Assembly: GCA_037975125.1 (NCBI GenBank)
Contig: CM075857.1
Span: 89,169,199-89,233,198 of the forward strand
Direction: 5' to 3'
Length of the DNA: 64,000 bases
From: Latrodectus hesperus
Taxonomy: Eukaryota > Arthropoda > Arachnida > Araneae > Theridiidae
Shown here: positions 26,823 through 43,134 of the stretch, in pieces
Layout of the letters: each line of letters opens with the position of its first letter
Numbering within the stretch: the first letter of the stretch is position 1
Notes under the pieces: model-generated
Database searches by the model: none
Told to the model about the DNA's origin: nothing
What the model saw: the letters and a program-made list of their open reading frames with translations, nothing else
Translations under genes and position numbers: made by a program

Positions 26823-26850
26823 ATACAAGTTCATACCTATGAACTTGTAT
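26823..26850. repeat. Perfect hairpin, 12-bp arms
   Basis: atacaagttcat (26823-26834) and atgaacttgtat (26839-26850) flank a 4-nt loop, shortly after the stop codon of the candidate exon. Confidence 0.9.
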
Positions 26851-28264
<1,414 letters not shown>

Positions 28265-28968
28265 TCTGAGAGAGTACCCCATTATCCCTCTCACACTCAT
28301 ATGATCATATGGAACTGATTGCAATAATATACAAAAAATTGTTATCTCTGTTATTTCAATATTACATTTCGTAACTTAGATAAGTTACATGGTTACATTT
28401 TGACAATGTTTCATTTCTTTTCAAAACATTCCGTATAATGTCTAATGTAAAAATCTGCTTTCTATTTTGATATCCATATTACATTTTTGTATACAAAAGT
28501 GTTCAAATATAAGGAAGTGCTATTTATATGGAAAACGATATGAGAATTTTAACGCCCATTCCTTATTATTCACTAGTAACAAGAATCGAAACTCAGTTAC
28601 TTCAATAAACTGTTTTGGAAAATTTTACGTAATGAAACTAAAATCACAGATACAGCTAAGTCACTTGTCTCAAAAACATTGATACCACAATTTAAAAATA
28701 AAATATTTTATGAGAAGCTTTATTTTTTCTTCTTAAATTTTAAAATTTTTCTGAACATAACAATATTTTATTGGATATCTTGCGTGAGACAAATTCCTTA
28801 TTTACGGAAAATTATTTGTTTTTTGAGCATAAGGAAAGGTGTGATTAAATAATGTGAAATATTTTTTTTCAAAACTAATCTTTTGTAAAAATTATTTAGC
28901 CGTTTTAAAAATACACGTATCATAAAATTCAAATTTCTTAAAAAATATTTTTTTATTATTTATATTAT
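28265..28968. other. AT-rich non-coding DNA
   Basis: No gene or repeat family is recognised. Confidence 0.6.
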
Positions 28969-28976
28969 TAAAAACG

Positions 28977-29227
28977 GGCACAGATGCCGTATAATCCTTC
29001 ATTCAAAATTCTGAATTTTTTTGGCGATGAAGAAATGTTGCCAAGATGACGTATTGTGACGTGCGCAATGACATAAATACTAGGGTTACCAAAATAGAAT
29101 TTTCTGCATAATTTTTATAGGTCTCCATATGTATGACGTAATAAAAACGAAATTGCCAGATACATAAGAAAATCCGCTAAAAAAATCGCCTGGAATTTGG
29201 CATCCTGGATTATACGGCACCTGTGCC
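28977..29227. mobile_element. 251-bp MITE with 8-bp target duplication
   Basis: The ends are inverted repeats: ggcacagatgccgtataatc on the left, and the complement of the right end reads ggcacaggtgccgtataatc (20 of 21 bp matching when one more base is included). The element is flanked by taaaaacg (28969-28976) and taaaaatg (29228-29235), a 7-of-8 match. An 8-bp duplication fits hAT (also P or Merlin) elements; the family is inferred, not shown. It has no coding capacity. The interior carries several TGACG words (29047, 29057, 29134). Confidence 0.85.
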
Positions 29228-29649
29228 TAAAAATGTTTAAATAAAAATATTTTCAAAATCTAATATTGAACGCAATTAGACTTTGAAAATGTTTTAAATG
29301 ATTTACTGATATACATTCTCATTTTACGTATGAAGAGACAGTGATGAATGTGTGTGAAAAAAAAAGCTTTTTTAAAAATGCGTATAAAAATTGGAGTATC
29401 TTGAATTGCAGATTTTTAGATTTTTTACTAATTTGCATAAATGTACATTGCACATGAATATATATAACACCTAAAAAAGTATTGTTTTCTTTCATTCGAA
29501 TTAGTTTGAAGTTTAGAATATATATATTTTCTTATATATATTATTTCCTTATATATTATATTTCCTAGATATTTGGTTGTTTCCAGATATTTCCGTTATA
29601 CTTTTGAGACAACTTTTTAATATTATAATACCAGTTAGATGTCAGCTTA

Positions 29650-29735
29650 TTGGATTATAATCTTAATGTCTGCGTTGTGTCTGGATTTGAAATTTTTCCC
29701 GCTCTAAAATTTCTCACATTCTGCAAAAAGTGAGA
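29650..29735. repeat. Diverged dispersed repeat, copy 1
   Basis: ggattataatcttaatgtct and the next 60 bp align with 30585-30670 (ggactataatctcactgtct) with scattered substitutions. This is an unclassified repeat or local duplication. Confidence 0.7.
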
Positions 29736-30584
29736 AATATATCAGATATTCTTTTTGTGAACAGCATTTTTATGTCATATAGAAATCCATTATTATTTCC
29801 ATATAATTTAAAATTATAAAAAAATATATACATGTATAAATGGGGTAACGAATTATTCAGCGATGAAATGTTTGTTAAAATGAATGATTTTTTTTAACAA
29901 AATGAATTCTTAAATTAATTTTTTTCCTAAAAGATGTTGAATTTTATCAACTTTTTAATAATAAATTCGAATTGAAAATGTACATCAATATTAATAAATG
30001 TTTTATTGTAACAGGTAAATAACTTTGATTTAATTAGATTATCCTTAGAACATTTTTATGTAATTTGAATCATAAAGCCATTGCAGTATTGCATTATAAT
30101 TCTGAATTTTTTAATCAGAAAATATTTTGATACATAATCTAGAATTATATAACTCTTTCTAATAGAAATATATTATTTTTTAAATTTTGAACAACAGTGA
30201 AGAACTATAAAATATATTTTCTTTTATTTTTCGAGAGATTAATGTTTTGTCTGTACAAATATTAAATTTATAAATGAGAAAAAATTATTACACGAAAATC
30301 TGTTGTGTAAAAGACGGCAAAATAAAAAAATTCTCAGTTTTAATTTCTAAGAGTTCTCAGCTTTAATTTCTAAAAATTAAATATTTTTAATTTTCAATAA
30401 TCGTTTTTATTATTCAAATGCAATTTTCCTAGACAATAATTGTCCAAAATATGAGCTTCAAAGCTAAAAATATGCATTCGATCAATACCTAAATTTCTTT
30501 AATATTCGGATATTTTTATGCGTCTTTTATAAATATTTCTTGATCCAGGTTTCATCCCCAAAATATCTCATATATCAGTTTGTT

Positions 30585-30670
30585 TGGACTATAATCTCAC
30601 TGTCTACGTCTTGTCTGGAATAGAATTTTTTCACGTTGTAAAATAGTTTACATTCTCAAAAGCTGAATGA
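30585..30670. repeat. Diverged dispersed repeat, copy 2
   Basis: This is the direct-orientation partner of 29650-29735, about 0.93 kb downstream. Similarity may extend some way on both sides at a lower level. Confidence 0.7.
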
Positions 30671-31039
30671 TGTATAACTATAAGATATTTGATCAATTTT
30701 CCCAGTAAAATAGTTTTTTGTGCCGCATATTGATTCAGTATTTTGATATAGAATGTTAAATTTGCATGGAAAAGAGCTTAGTGTGATATAGAAAACTTAG
30801 ATTTAATGTGTAAAATAAGCTTCAAAATTTGTAAATTTATAGCAAAATTTATGTTAGAAGTTATTAATATTTTAATCTGCATTCTTTTTTGACACAATAA
30901 CGGTAATTAATTTATTAAATAATGAATAAGGATTTTGCATTACTAGTGCATTGTTTAAATTAAAAATGTAAATAAGGAATTCCTTTCTGATTTTTTTTTA
31001 AAAGTAAAAAGCAATAATGATTTTACAATACAATTTTTA

Positions 31040-31340
31040 CAATTTTACAATAACTCTACCTTTGGAATACTCACCCATCATTAAATACCACGTAATTTTA
31101 AACCATGGTCAAGTGAAGAGGTCACAGCTGAGCTGGCACCCTCCTCCCACATCCACGTCACACTAGTGGAAGGTGGATACGTTCTCAAGCCACGAAACTC
31201 CAGTAACCTAGTGAGGGAGTGTACGTGGTCACTCTCCCAATCACTGCCCGCAGCAAATGATGCTCCAACTTGCTGATCTTAAAGGAAAGCGGCGTGAAAC
31301 TACTGAGCCACTGGAGCTCTTTAAATAGTTATATAAAGAA
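31040..31340 (-). mobile_element. SINE-like repeat, family C, truncated copy
   Basis: This segment matches, in opposite orientation, the body and 3' part of the element at 63200-63690. Shared landmarks are ctgagctggcac, gggagtgtacgtggtcactc and gcaaatgatgct. In the minus direction its tRNA-like head should lie to the right of 31340, but I cannot see it, so the copy is probably 5'-truncated or decayed. Minus-strand open frames here are shadows of the repeat. Confidence 0.8.
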
Positions 31341-33200
31341 GGAGTGAGTTCATCATAGGCTCGAGTTAGGACAGATGAGCATATGCCAGTAACGTCGAAA
31401 AGAACTAGGAGATGGGTGTTGTGTTTCGGCCTTCTATTGGGATGGGTGCTGAGAAATTTTCCAGGTTTCCTCCTTTGTGACATGACAATATGACCCACTA
31501 TTTATGAAACGCCCTCCAAAAAAGCAATATATGTAATCGATAATAAAATGCCTTACAATTACCTTTTGACGAAGCAGTGTCAAACAATCAAAATGGAGAA
31601 ATTTTATAATCATAATTTTTAACAGAAAGAAACGTTTTCATCTCTGAGTTTATAATAAAATTTTTCATTCATAATATCTCCTTATTTGATTTTTTAAATT
31701 TAAATCTGTGATTTGTTAAATATTAATACCATTTCACTCAATAAGGAACAAAAATTTTGCGTGCCTTCAGGGATAATCCTCATTTGAATAAAACAAAACA
31801 TTTTCATAATCATATATGCATATTAAAAATCGAAAGAGACGATAATTTTATTCACCATTATATTTCTGCTCATTTTCTATTATTTGTTAACAGACCTTTC
31901 TTGTTTTAAATTTTGTTTTCAAAAGTAATTTTATTAAAAAATATTTTTTTGAATAAATTATCGCTCAGACATTGTAGCTCAGAGAATTATTTAAAGGATT
32001 GTACAATATTTAAATTTATTTTTAAATTATTTTTTTATATATTTGAATAATCTGGCCCATGCATAATTAATTCTTTGTTGCCAAAGAAAATTAAATAATA
32101 CAATACACTCTCAAAGTAATCAATGGATTTAGTTTTTTTCTTTTTTTTTAGTTTGTTCTTACCACACAGCTTCAGTGAACAGCAAATTAATTAAATTTAT
32201 GAAGATTATGACAGTTTTTACTTTAAAAAAATTTTAAAAATTGAACAGAAACATTTTTTAAACATTTTTATGAACTGATTCACGAATATCTAATTTTAAT
32301 GAGTTTTTCCATATTGTATAAACACTTTTTCATCGATAGAAAAAGATTTTACAACGAATTAAAATAATTTTATAACAATTCATTCAAAAATTATGCGCCA
32401 TTTATTTATTTTGTGAAATAAAGTGCATTCCTAACTATAAGAGAAAAAAATGTGATTTATTTTCAAAAAAAAATAATAATATATTGTTTCTTAGAATAAC
32501 TTAACAAATTAGCTTTCTCTCTAAAATAATGTATACTTTAATTTTCTCTTTTATGAGTGATATCAATATATAGCATTCAAAATAAGGGTAAATATAATGA
32601 AAAGTGCATGAAATTTTATTTTATTCTGAAAAAACATTTGTATTTTATGACTAATAAAAATGTATATTTTTATGAATATATCTATCAACCAAAAATATTT
32701 AATTAATTCTCATACGCTTAACAAATTTTAAATTAATGACTTTTTATTCAAATTTTAATCAAAATATTTAAAAAGTTGGAAGTTTTTAGATGTCTTTAAT
32801 TGTATAGTAGTTATGATGCAATATTAATTATTCTGTATCAAAATCTATATACAAAATTCATTTAAGGAGTTTTTTACTAAGATTATGAAAAGAATCATTT
32901 TATATATCCCCAAGATAAAATAAAGCTAAAACTATACATAAAATTTAGACGTTACAGTATTATTCTTGTTAATTTAATAAGGATATTTATTTTGAAACAA
33001 AATTACTCGAAACATATAAAAAATACTTTACAATATAAGTCTCATAGGAACTGATTACATAAATTTGAATTATTCCTAAAAATGTTTCGATGCATTGATT
33101 TTGAAGAATTAATTTTTATCAAATTTGATCCTATAACTAAATTGAATCTCATGAAATATATACAATGAGTTTGATTAATCTAAGTATATAAATTTCTTAT
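31341..33200. other. AT-rich non-coding DNA
   Basis: 31340-31500 is less AT-rich and may be a continuation of the repeat. The rest shows nothing recognisable. Confidence 0.5.
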
Positions 33201-33253
33201 CATTTAATTCATTCTTATCATTAACTTAACGATAAGATAAGTATCTTATCGTT
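33197..33253. promoter_or_regulatory. Cluster of GATA-type words with palindrome
   Basis: CTTATC/GATAAG words occur five times in 57 bp. 33228-33253 is a palindrome (aacgataagat, aagt, atcttatcgtt). GATA factors bind such words. Function is inferred only, and A/T-rich composition raises the chance rate. Confidence 0.3.
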
Positions 33254-33654
33254 TCTTAAATTTCGACAATGAAATGCTGTCAGATATTTTAACTTCAAAG
33301 TAATTTATGTACAAAAAATTTGATATTTTATAACTCTTAGAATAATATATCAAAGATTAGTTATGATACATTTAGATTGCTTATTACCATTTTTCATTTA
33401 CAAGTTCTTTTCAGCTTATCATGAGAAGGGAAAATATACTCGAAAGAAATCACAAGAAGTGGTGATTAACTTTTTTATTGCCACTATATTTTACATGTTT
33501 GTTCTTTGGCGGTAGATTTAATCAGGCTTACGAACAGTCTGTTAAGGCACTCACTTGCATAAACCTCTGGTTTTGTGATAGGGTTGGCTTCACATCACTA
33601 ACGTCTCATAAACTGCCATATACGTTATCAATGACAAGTCAATTTACACATCAC
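33254..33654. other. Transition from AT-rich DNA to the GC-richer island
   Basis: No gene is seen. From about 33480 the composition becomes more balanced. Confidence 0.5.
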
Positions 33655-34070
33655 TGCGTCCAGATCTTTGCATGGAACTTTTGCAGTTCCATCTAAAACA
33701 TCACCCCCAACGAAATAATTAGAGTCCATCTTTCCATCGGCGCTTGCGGGCCAGACCATATCGCGCTTAAGAGTGCGGTCCATTAGAGGAAGCCACGGGC
33801 ATGAAATAGCAGTCGCCGGACCGTTTTCCGGAACCATTAGCCACACCAGTTCCGCACCTAACGTACCAGAAAACCCACTTTCCGATAACACTTGTACTGG
33901 TGGGATAAAGGGGGGAAGTTGGATGTGGGGGTGGACAGCAGGGTGCTCTCTTCCTAATGGCAGGCAATTAAACAGCAGTCCTGTCACTTTTCATTGGACG
34001 TGTGAAGTGATGCGAAGGACAGCCGATCTCGGGCCAGAGAGCAAGGGGCAAAAAAAATACAATCAATAAA
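33655..34070. other. GC-rich island, function unknown
   Basis: This is the most G/C-rich stretch outside transposons. Open frames of 66-119 codons overlap on both strands in several frames, which is expected from composition and argues against one true exon. No protein motif is recognised and there are no terminal repeats. Alternatives are a conserved regulatory element, a promoter-like CpG-containing region, or an unclassified repeat. Downstream to 34250 the sequence stays mixed, with the homeobox-like word ctaatgacaag at 34089. Confidence 0.5.
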
Positions 34071-35006
34071 TTGCTTGCCCTCGCAATGCTAATGACAAGT
34101 TTGTATCGTTGGACAAAGGGATTTGAAAAGGGGGGTTGCTGACTAAGAGAGAAATGCGATAATGACGAGTGGAAAATGCGATGGCAAGTGCGGATTGATG
34201 TTTTGTTGGGAGTAGAGATATCAGATGGAGAGAGAAAATGCATTTTAAAAATTGCGACTTCTTCTCCATTAATTACGAACTATTTTCCTATATCCAATAT
34301 GACCTTAACATTTATACTGTACCCAATTAATTATTTTTTATACCTATGATAATAAATTATCAACAATAACTCGCAATGATGATAAAGTATCTCAATAATA
34401 CAATTTAAATTAAACACTCAATGTATAACTATTGAGTTATTACATTACTAAACTCCATAAATTTTAACTCTTTTAATTATGGATTCTTTTCATAAATGAA
34501 ACTAATGAAAAATGATAAATTTTGAAATCAGTTATTTAAAAATAATTAAAAATAAGTGTTATTTTGACTTATACTTTTAAAATATTTTATAAATTCTACT
34601 TCAGACTTATAATAAAAAAAAAACTTAAGAAACTAGAAATAAATTAACAGTTTGATTTGTTTAATTTTAAAAAAAGTCATTTATCTAATTTTGACACTGT
34701 GGTTTCATACGACTGTGACAACCTTCAAATATTTATGATAACTTGATATAATTATTTTTTCCCATTATTTAAAAAACTGATTTCTTTCTTAGCCAAGTAT
34801 AACTATATCACATTATTTTTAAAATAATTTATTATACAATATACGCCTGTAAATCAACACGTAAGAAGTTTTACAACTTTTCTTACGTGTAAAACGATTT
34901 ACTATTTCGGTATAAAATGGAAAAATGGAATGAATTTATTCCAACAAAAATGGACCTTAATTTATGAAACCAGTTAAGAATACCTTTAAGTTAGTTTAAC
35001 CAGCAC

Positions 35007-35010
<4 letters not shown>
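34071..35010. other. Non-coding DNA
   Basis: Nothing recognised apart from an imperfect hairpin at 34857-34890 (acacgtaagaagtt / aacttttcttacgtgt, with a 2-nt bulge). Confidence 0.6.

Positions 35011-35059
<49 letters not shown>
35011..35059. repeat. (TA)n microsatellite, left of a SINE
   Basis: A perfect TA run that ends at the first base of the SINE. Confidence 0.97.
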
Positions 35060-38350
<3,291 letters not shown>

Positions 38351-38608
38351 TAAGTAAAACTGAACTAACTTAAAATATTATTTTTTTCAGTGAAGGGATA
38401 TATTGTATTTTAATTGATTGGTATCCTAAAGATGCATAAATTTTTATAAGTAAAACTGAACTAACTTATAAAAATTTATGCATTTGTAGGATACCAATCA
38501 ATTAAAATACAATATTTATATATAATTATATATAATAATATATAATTAATTTACAATCAATTAAAATACAATTAAAATACAATACAATTCACTGAAAAAA
38601 TAATATTT
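38351..38608. repeat. Complex palindrome with copied apex
   Basis: Inner arms 38401-38450 and 38465-38514 are about 50 bp and nearly perfect inverted copies. Outer arms 38373-38394 and 38588-38608 also pair. The apex (38447-38468) is the 22-bp sequence taagtaaaactgaactaact-ta, identical in direct orientation to 38351-38372 just outside the left arm. Between the right arms, caatcaattaaaatacaa is repeated (38496-38513, 38553-38570, and partly after). It may be a foldback MITE or the product of template switching. Confidence 0.92.
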
Positions 38609-39320
38609 GTAACAGTGTATCATTTTTCTTGGATATTTTATATGCTCGTTTTCTACATTTATTTACACATCGAAGAATAAAAAATTTCTGTTTGTTCTAT
38701 TTTGACTGAAATAAAAATTTAAATACATAAATTAAGATATTTTTTATAATACATGTGTAAATGTATTTTTATTTAGTTTCGGAATCACATCATTTTCAAA
38801 AATTTTATGAAAAATCATGAAATCGAATCGATTTGGCAGAAAATAATTTAAAAAAATAGTGTAGATTCGAGAGGTACAATAAATATACGTCAGATAGTTA
38901 GACATATTTAATAAAAATGAAATAGGAGTTATAAAAGGGAAAACTTTTATCGGTAACAAACTCGAAAATATAAAAGTTTCGTTTGTGACATAGAAATAGA
39001 TGTCTTTACAATCACGTAGGCCTATGGTTTGTGTTTCATTGACTGGGAATTCCTATCTTGCAAATAGAATATAGTCATGAACACTTTAAATGAGAATAAA
39101 TCAGACGGTAATTCATTTGTAAACATCACTGTTTAAATGCACAAACACTGATCAGTCCCGCTTCAGTGTAGAATCTGAAAATATAAGTAACTCATCTCGA
39201 AAAAAAATATCACTCTAAATAATCCTGGTTTTTGCATGAAAGTGTGCATTATAGTGGATTTAGTAAAATAGTAAAAGCTGCTATTTCCTTTACAAGTAGA
39301 CTTGTTTGTAGATTGTCAGA
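38609..39320. other. AT-rich non-coding DNA
   Basis: No gene or repeat family is recognised. Confidence 0.6.
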
Positions 39321-39623
39321 AACGCCGACCGATGGCTGAGTGGTTAGCGTGCCTGACTCCTGAGCTGTGGTTCCCGAGTTCGAATCCCGGTTCGGCATAG
39401 ATGTTACTTTCTCTTTGGGTTTCTCTGTCTTGTCTTCTATGATGATGTATGAATGTGGCCTTTCCCATATGCGGGTTTCCGGTGATAGGGCTCGGGTAAG
39501 GCTACTCGCCTCCGTGACTTGGTTCACAGGTACCCACTGGGTAACAACAAATGAGTAGTAGCTTTCCGTTTTGTGTTGACGAAGGATTAGTCACCCAAGT
39601 GCGCACCGTTATTAAAAAAAAAA
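39321..39623 (+). mobile_element. tRNA-derived SINE, family B
   Basis: The tRNA-like head has an A box (tggctgagtggttagc) and a B box (gagttcgaatcccgg). The body contains gctactcgcctccgtgactt, and the end is an A-rich tail. Flanking agattgtcaga (39310-39320) and agattatcaga (39624-39634) form an 11-bp target duplication with one mismatch. A second copy lies inverted at 44765-45070. The open frames on both strands here are part of the repeat. Confidence 0.93.
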
Positions 39624-39634
39624 AGATTATCAGA

Positions 39635-40021
39635 GAGAGAGAAATGGAGCACTTACTGATCACTGATATAGATATGAGATTCTCAGATTTATTTTGATGT
39701 TTACCTTGGAATAATTGAGAATGAATTTATTGTCTTGAATGATCGCGCGATAAGCCACTTCGTGTTTGATTAGTTAACAGATGGATTTTGATGAAGAAAT
39801 CATTCGAATGGATTTTCCAGCATAATTCCCAAATGCTAATCCAATAAAATGTTTTATGTAAAAGGATGCTAGTTGTTTATTATCCCCCAAAACAAATTCT
39901 GCATTTGGAAAGTCCTCTTCCGTGGGAATGGTAGAATATACGAAACGGGGGAGGGTACTGCTAACTTCACTGATTTTATTTTCAATAGGTGTGCAAAATT
40001 GCATTTGTTAGTATCCTTTAA
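39635..40021. other. Mixed-composition patch with a minus-strand open frame
   Basis: A 76-codon minus-strand frame (39774-40004) is preceded by tactaac, the ideal branch-point word, and by possible AG acceptors. I do not recognise the peptide, so I leave it unassigned; it could be an exon or chance. Confidence 0.25.
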
Positions 40022-42988
40022 TTGAACTCGCTCTTGCTCGAATTATCACATTTTATTGTTTCTTTGTTAAATATACAGGATTTTTTTCTTGTTTACAAAG
40101 AAATATCACCAAAGACAAATTTAAGGAAATATTTGTTTGTTTTGTTGCATGTACTCATCAAGTCACTACACCTATCCATCATATATCAATCACTAAAATA
40201 TTTCCTCATTTTTTATATGAAAAAGTCATTATATGCCTTAATTGTTTTGAGCAGAATATTATCATCGTTAAATTTTGGGAAACATTTAATCATATTTTCT
40301 TTTTTATCGGTTAAAAATAATTTTCTACGAGTAAGAAAATAATTTTTAACCAATCATATATTTAACTATTAGTATACTATTAAAGAGATAAAGAATATAT
40401 TATAGCAGTTTCTGATAAAAAAGTAAATCAAGATTTTTTTTTCTTAAAATGATCCTAACAAAATTTTTCTGGGAATATCCATATAACATATTTACTTGTT
40501 TTTTTTTAGCCTTGAGCATTTTATCATGAAATTTTAATGTAACTAATATCTATAAAAATATTTTCTTCTATTACACACTCTTATGTGTAACTAATGAGAT
40601 AATTAAAGTTTCAGCCAATTTTTTTCAACAGAAATTACCTTCTTTTTTACAGTTAATTGACCTATATTCATTTTCCAAGTTAAAACCTTTCTTCATTATT
40701 TCTTAAGAATTTTTTTTCAAAGGAAGCTAACCGCCAATTTTATAGCCCAAACTCAGCATAATTATGATAAAAATAAGAAGTTTATAGAAGAATGGGAGAG
40801 ATTCCTATAATATAATTAGTAAAACCTGCTTAAGTTAAGTTAGTACGTTATAGGACGGTCACATAAGAATTCTCTAGTCTAAATTACCATTATTTTTACC
40901 CTGAAATCAGAATTTATTATTTTAATATGAATTTCGATTCACTGAAAATGTGTCAAAGAATTTTATTTTAAATTGTTTATACCCACAAATTATATTTTTC
41001 CCATCAATATTTAAATTTCTTACTTTATTATGTAAAATTATTCTCTTTTCTATTAAATAAACCATAATCTTATAAGCAATTGATTATATTTTCAAAAGTC
41101 GACATTGCATTAATTTATTACACTTTAAAAAATGAATGTTTCTTATCCCTTAATTCTTTACGACTCTATAAATAACAAATTTTGAGTTACAAAATCCAAT
41201 CTAAGCTACTTAAATGGGTTTTTACTGAAAATCGCTTATAATCTCATTGACTTGTCATCGCAAAGAGTATTTTGAATTGAAATTTTCTCTTTGACAATAA
41301 AGCGCATCACATTGTTTGTATTCGATACTCGAAAGGAGGAGATGCCAAATAAATGAAATCAACATCCGAATTTTCATCTAAACTTGATGACAGTCTAAGC
41401 TTTATTTAAAGATTTTATCCGCGACACGTCCCTTTCGAAATTAATGAAAGCCAGATAGATTCTTAAATTAAAAGGAAGTGTAAAGCTGTCAATCTTGGAA
41501 AATTTCAATATTCCGTTTAATTTATTTCCCGTTTGACAGTTAAGTTGACTTAAGTGCAATCAACAGTAATTAAAGTAAAGAGGGAGATGCTTAGCGAGAA
41601 TTGAATTTGAAGTGAAAAAAAAAAGTCTATAGCTCATCATAACGAATTGCTATTAAATTAACTGACTCAAACTTTCTCTTGATTGTTTACAGTATCATTC
41701 GCGCCTTTGCGTTTAAAACAGTTTCAAGTATAATGAATATTTCTAGGGGAACTTTTCTAATCTAAATGTGACAAATGGGTAATAATTAAGAGTAAATGGG
41801 GCAATTCGTTTGAAGTTGCTTTTTAAGGAATTGGAGAATTTAATAAAATTAAAATAAATACACAAATTACGATGTTTTTAAGGACATTGGGAAAAATGGT
41901 CGTCATACTTTTTTTTATTTTATATATTAAGTAGAATAATTAAGTCCTTAGAGTGATTTTTGAAAATAGTTAAGATATTACATTACTTTTTTTATTTTGT
42001 TAAATAATTTTGTATTATGACTATACAAAAGAAATAAGAGCGTTTTCTTTTTATGTATACAAGGGGATCGTCTATAAATTTATAATTGTTATTTAATGGA
42101 TATTATCTTAATTATAAGTTTTAATTACATAATTTATAATTACATAAGATTTAAATTTATATAGATTTTAAATTTTGTAATTATTAGCTAAATTAAACTT
42201 TGTAGTTAAAGCTTAATTAAGTTGTTGCAACTGTTTTTTTTATATTCTTTGTCTTTTATTTATCTTTACTCTTATCTTTTTTATTGTAACTGTTCATAAT
42301 CTGAAATTAGAAATAAAAATAACTTAATTGAGTTTATAATTAAATAATTTGAAATTTATATAAAGTTTAATTACATGTAAATTTTAAATTTGCAAACTAC
42401 TGTGAAGACTGAACCGTGAGCAAAAATATAAATGTAAATAAAATACAAATACTGTTGTTTGAAATTACTATACTTATTTAAAAGGCATAAAATACCAAGT
42501 GCTTGCCGCAAAAAAATTCACAAAAAGAATTTTGCAAATCATTTCTTCGCCCGATTGTTTTATTATTATTAAAAAACATATAGCCTATAAGTAAGTATAG
42601 CGCATGCGCACGAAATACACAATGTTGGTATACAGAAACAAACAAGATGAGGAATAGTTAAAAAATTGCATTAAGGAATGATCAAATAAATTTAAATGTA
42701 AGCAAAGCTAAATCATGATCATTAAACTTAAATACAGATTTAATATAAGAAATTATAATTTTTGAAACAGAGAAATATTTGATATCAGATTTCAAATCTC
42801 TTCAAGTTTGAATAAATAACTCTACATTACCTAATAAATTACTTCGTTTTTACATATATTTGTTTGATTGCTGATTGACTTAAGCAACATGTGAAATGAT
42901 AAAGTACTAAAAATTCTACAATAAAAGGAATATTAAAAGCTATCTTCAAAACAAAGTCAAATGCTCTATGGAAGATGCTTTAATTTTT
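40022..42988. other. Non-coding DNA; textured patch at about 41.2-41.85 kb
   Basis: No gene is supported. There is a hairpin at 40309-40351 (18-bp arms, one mismatch). The stretch 41200-41850 is less repetitive, with words such as gatgacagt, agctgtcaatc and aaattaatgaaa that suggest homeodomain/TALE sites, so it is a candidate conserved non-coding element. Confidence 0.45.
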
Positions 42989-43093
42989 CCTTAAGTATTA
43001 CTTTAATTTTAAAGCTTAGCGATACCTTAAGTATTACTTAAGGTATCGCTAAGCTTTAGAATTTTTAAGAGTTACTTAAAAATTCTAAAGCTT
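42989..43093. repeat. Overlapping palindromes with copied apex
   Basis: Palindrome 1 has perfect 23-bp arms (43011-43033, 43035-43057) around one base. Palindrome 2 has perfect 18-bp arms (43051-43068, 43076-43093) and shares 7 bp with the first. The apex of palindrome 1 contains ccttaagtattactt (43025-43039), an exact direct copy of 42989-43003 outside it. This is the same design as at 38.4 kb. Confidence 0.93.
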
Positions 43094-43134
43094 AGAGATA
43101 AAAAAAAATACACCATCCACATATAACAATACAG

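Larger units (their letters stand above)
29236..31039. other. AT-rich non-coding DNA with a diverged duplicated segment
   Basis: No gene is present. Two related segments in direct orientation, at about 29650-29735 and 30585-30670, are described separately. Confidence 0.55.

Noticed and set aside
31241..31498. 85-codon minus-strand open frame
   Set aside because: Its C-terminal half lies in the family C repeat, so it is a shadow.
33628..34069. Open frames of 66-119 codons on both strands in the GC island
   Set aside because: They overlap in several frames, as expected from G/C-rich sequence. None shows a motif, start context and splice signals together.
39325..39400. Possible tRNA gene with good A and B boxes
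   Set aside because: It is the head of a family B SINE with target duplications; the inverted copy at 44.8-45.1 kb shows the same body.
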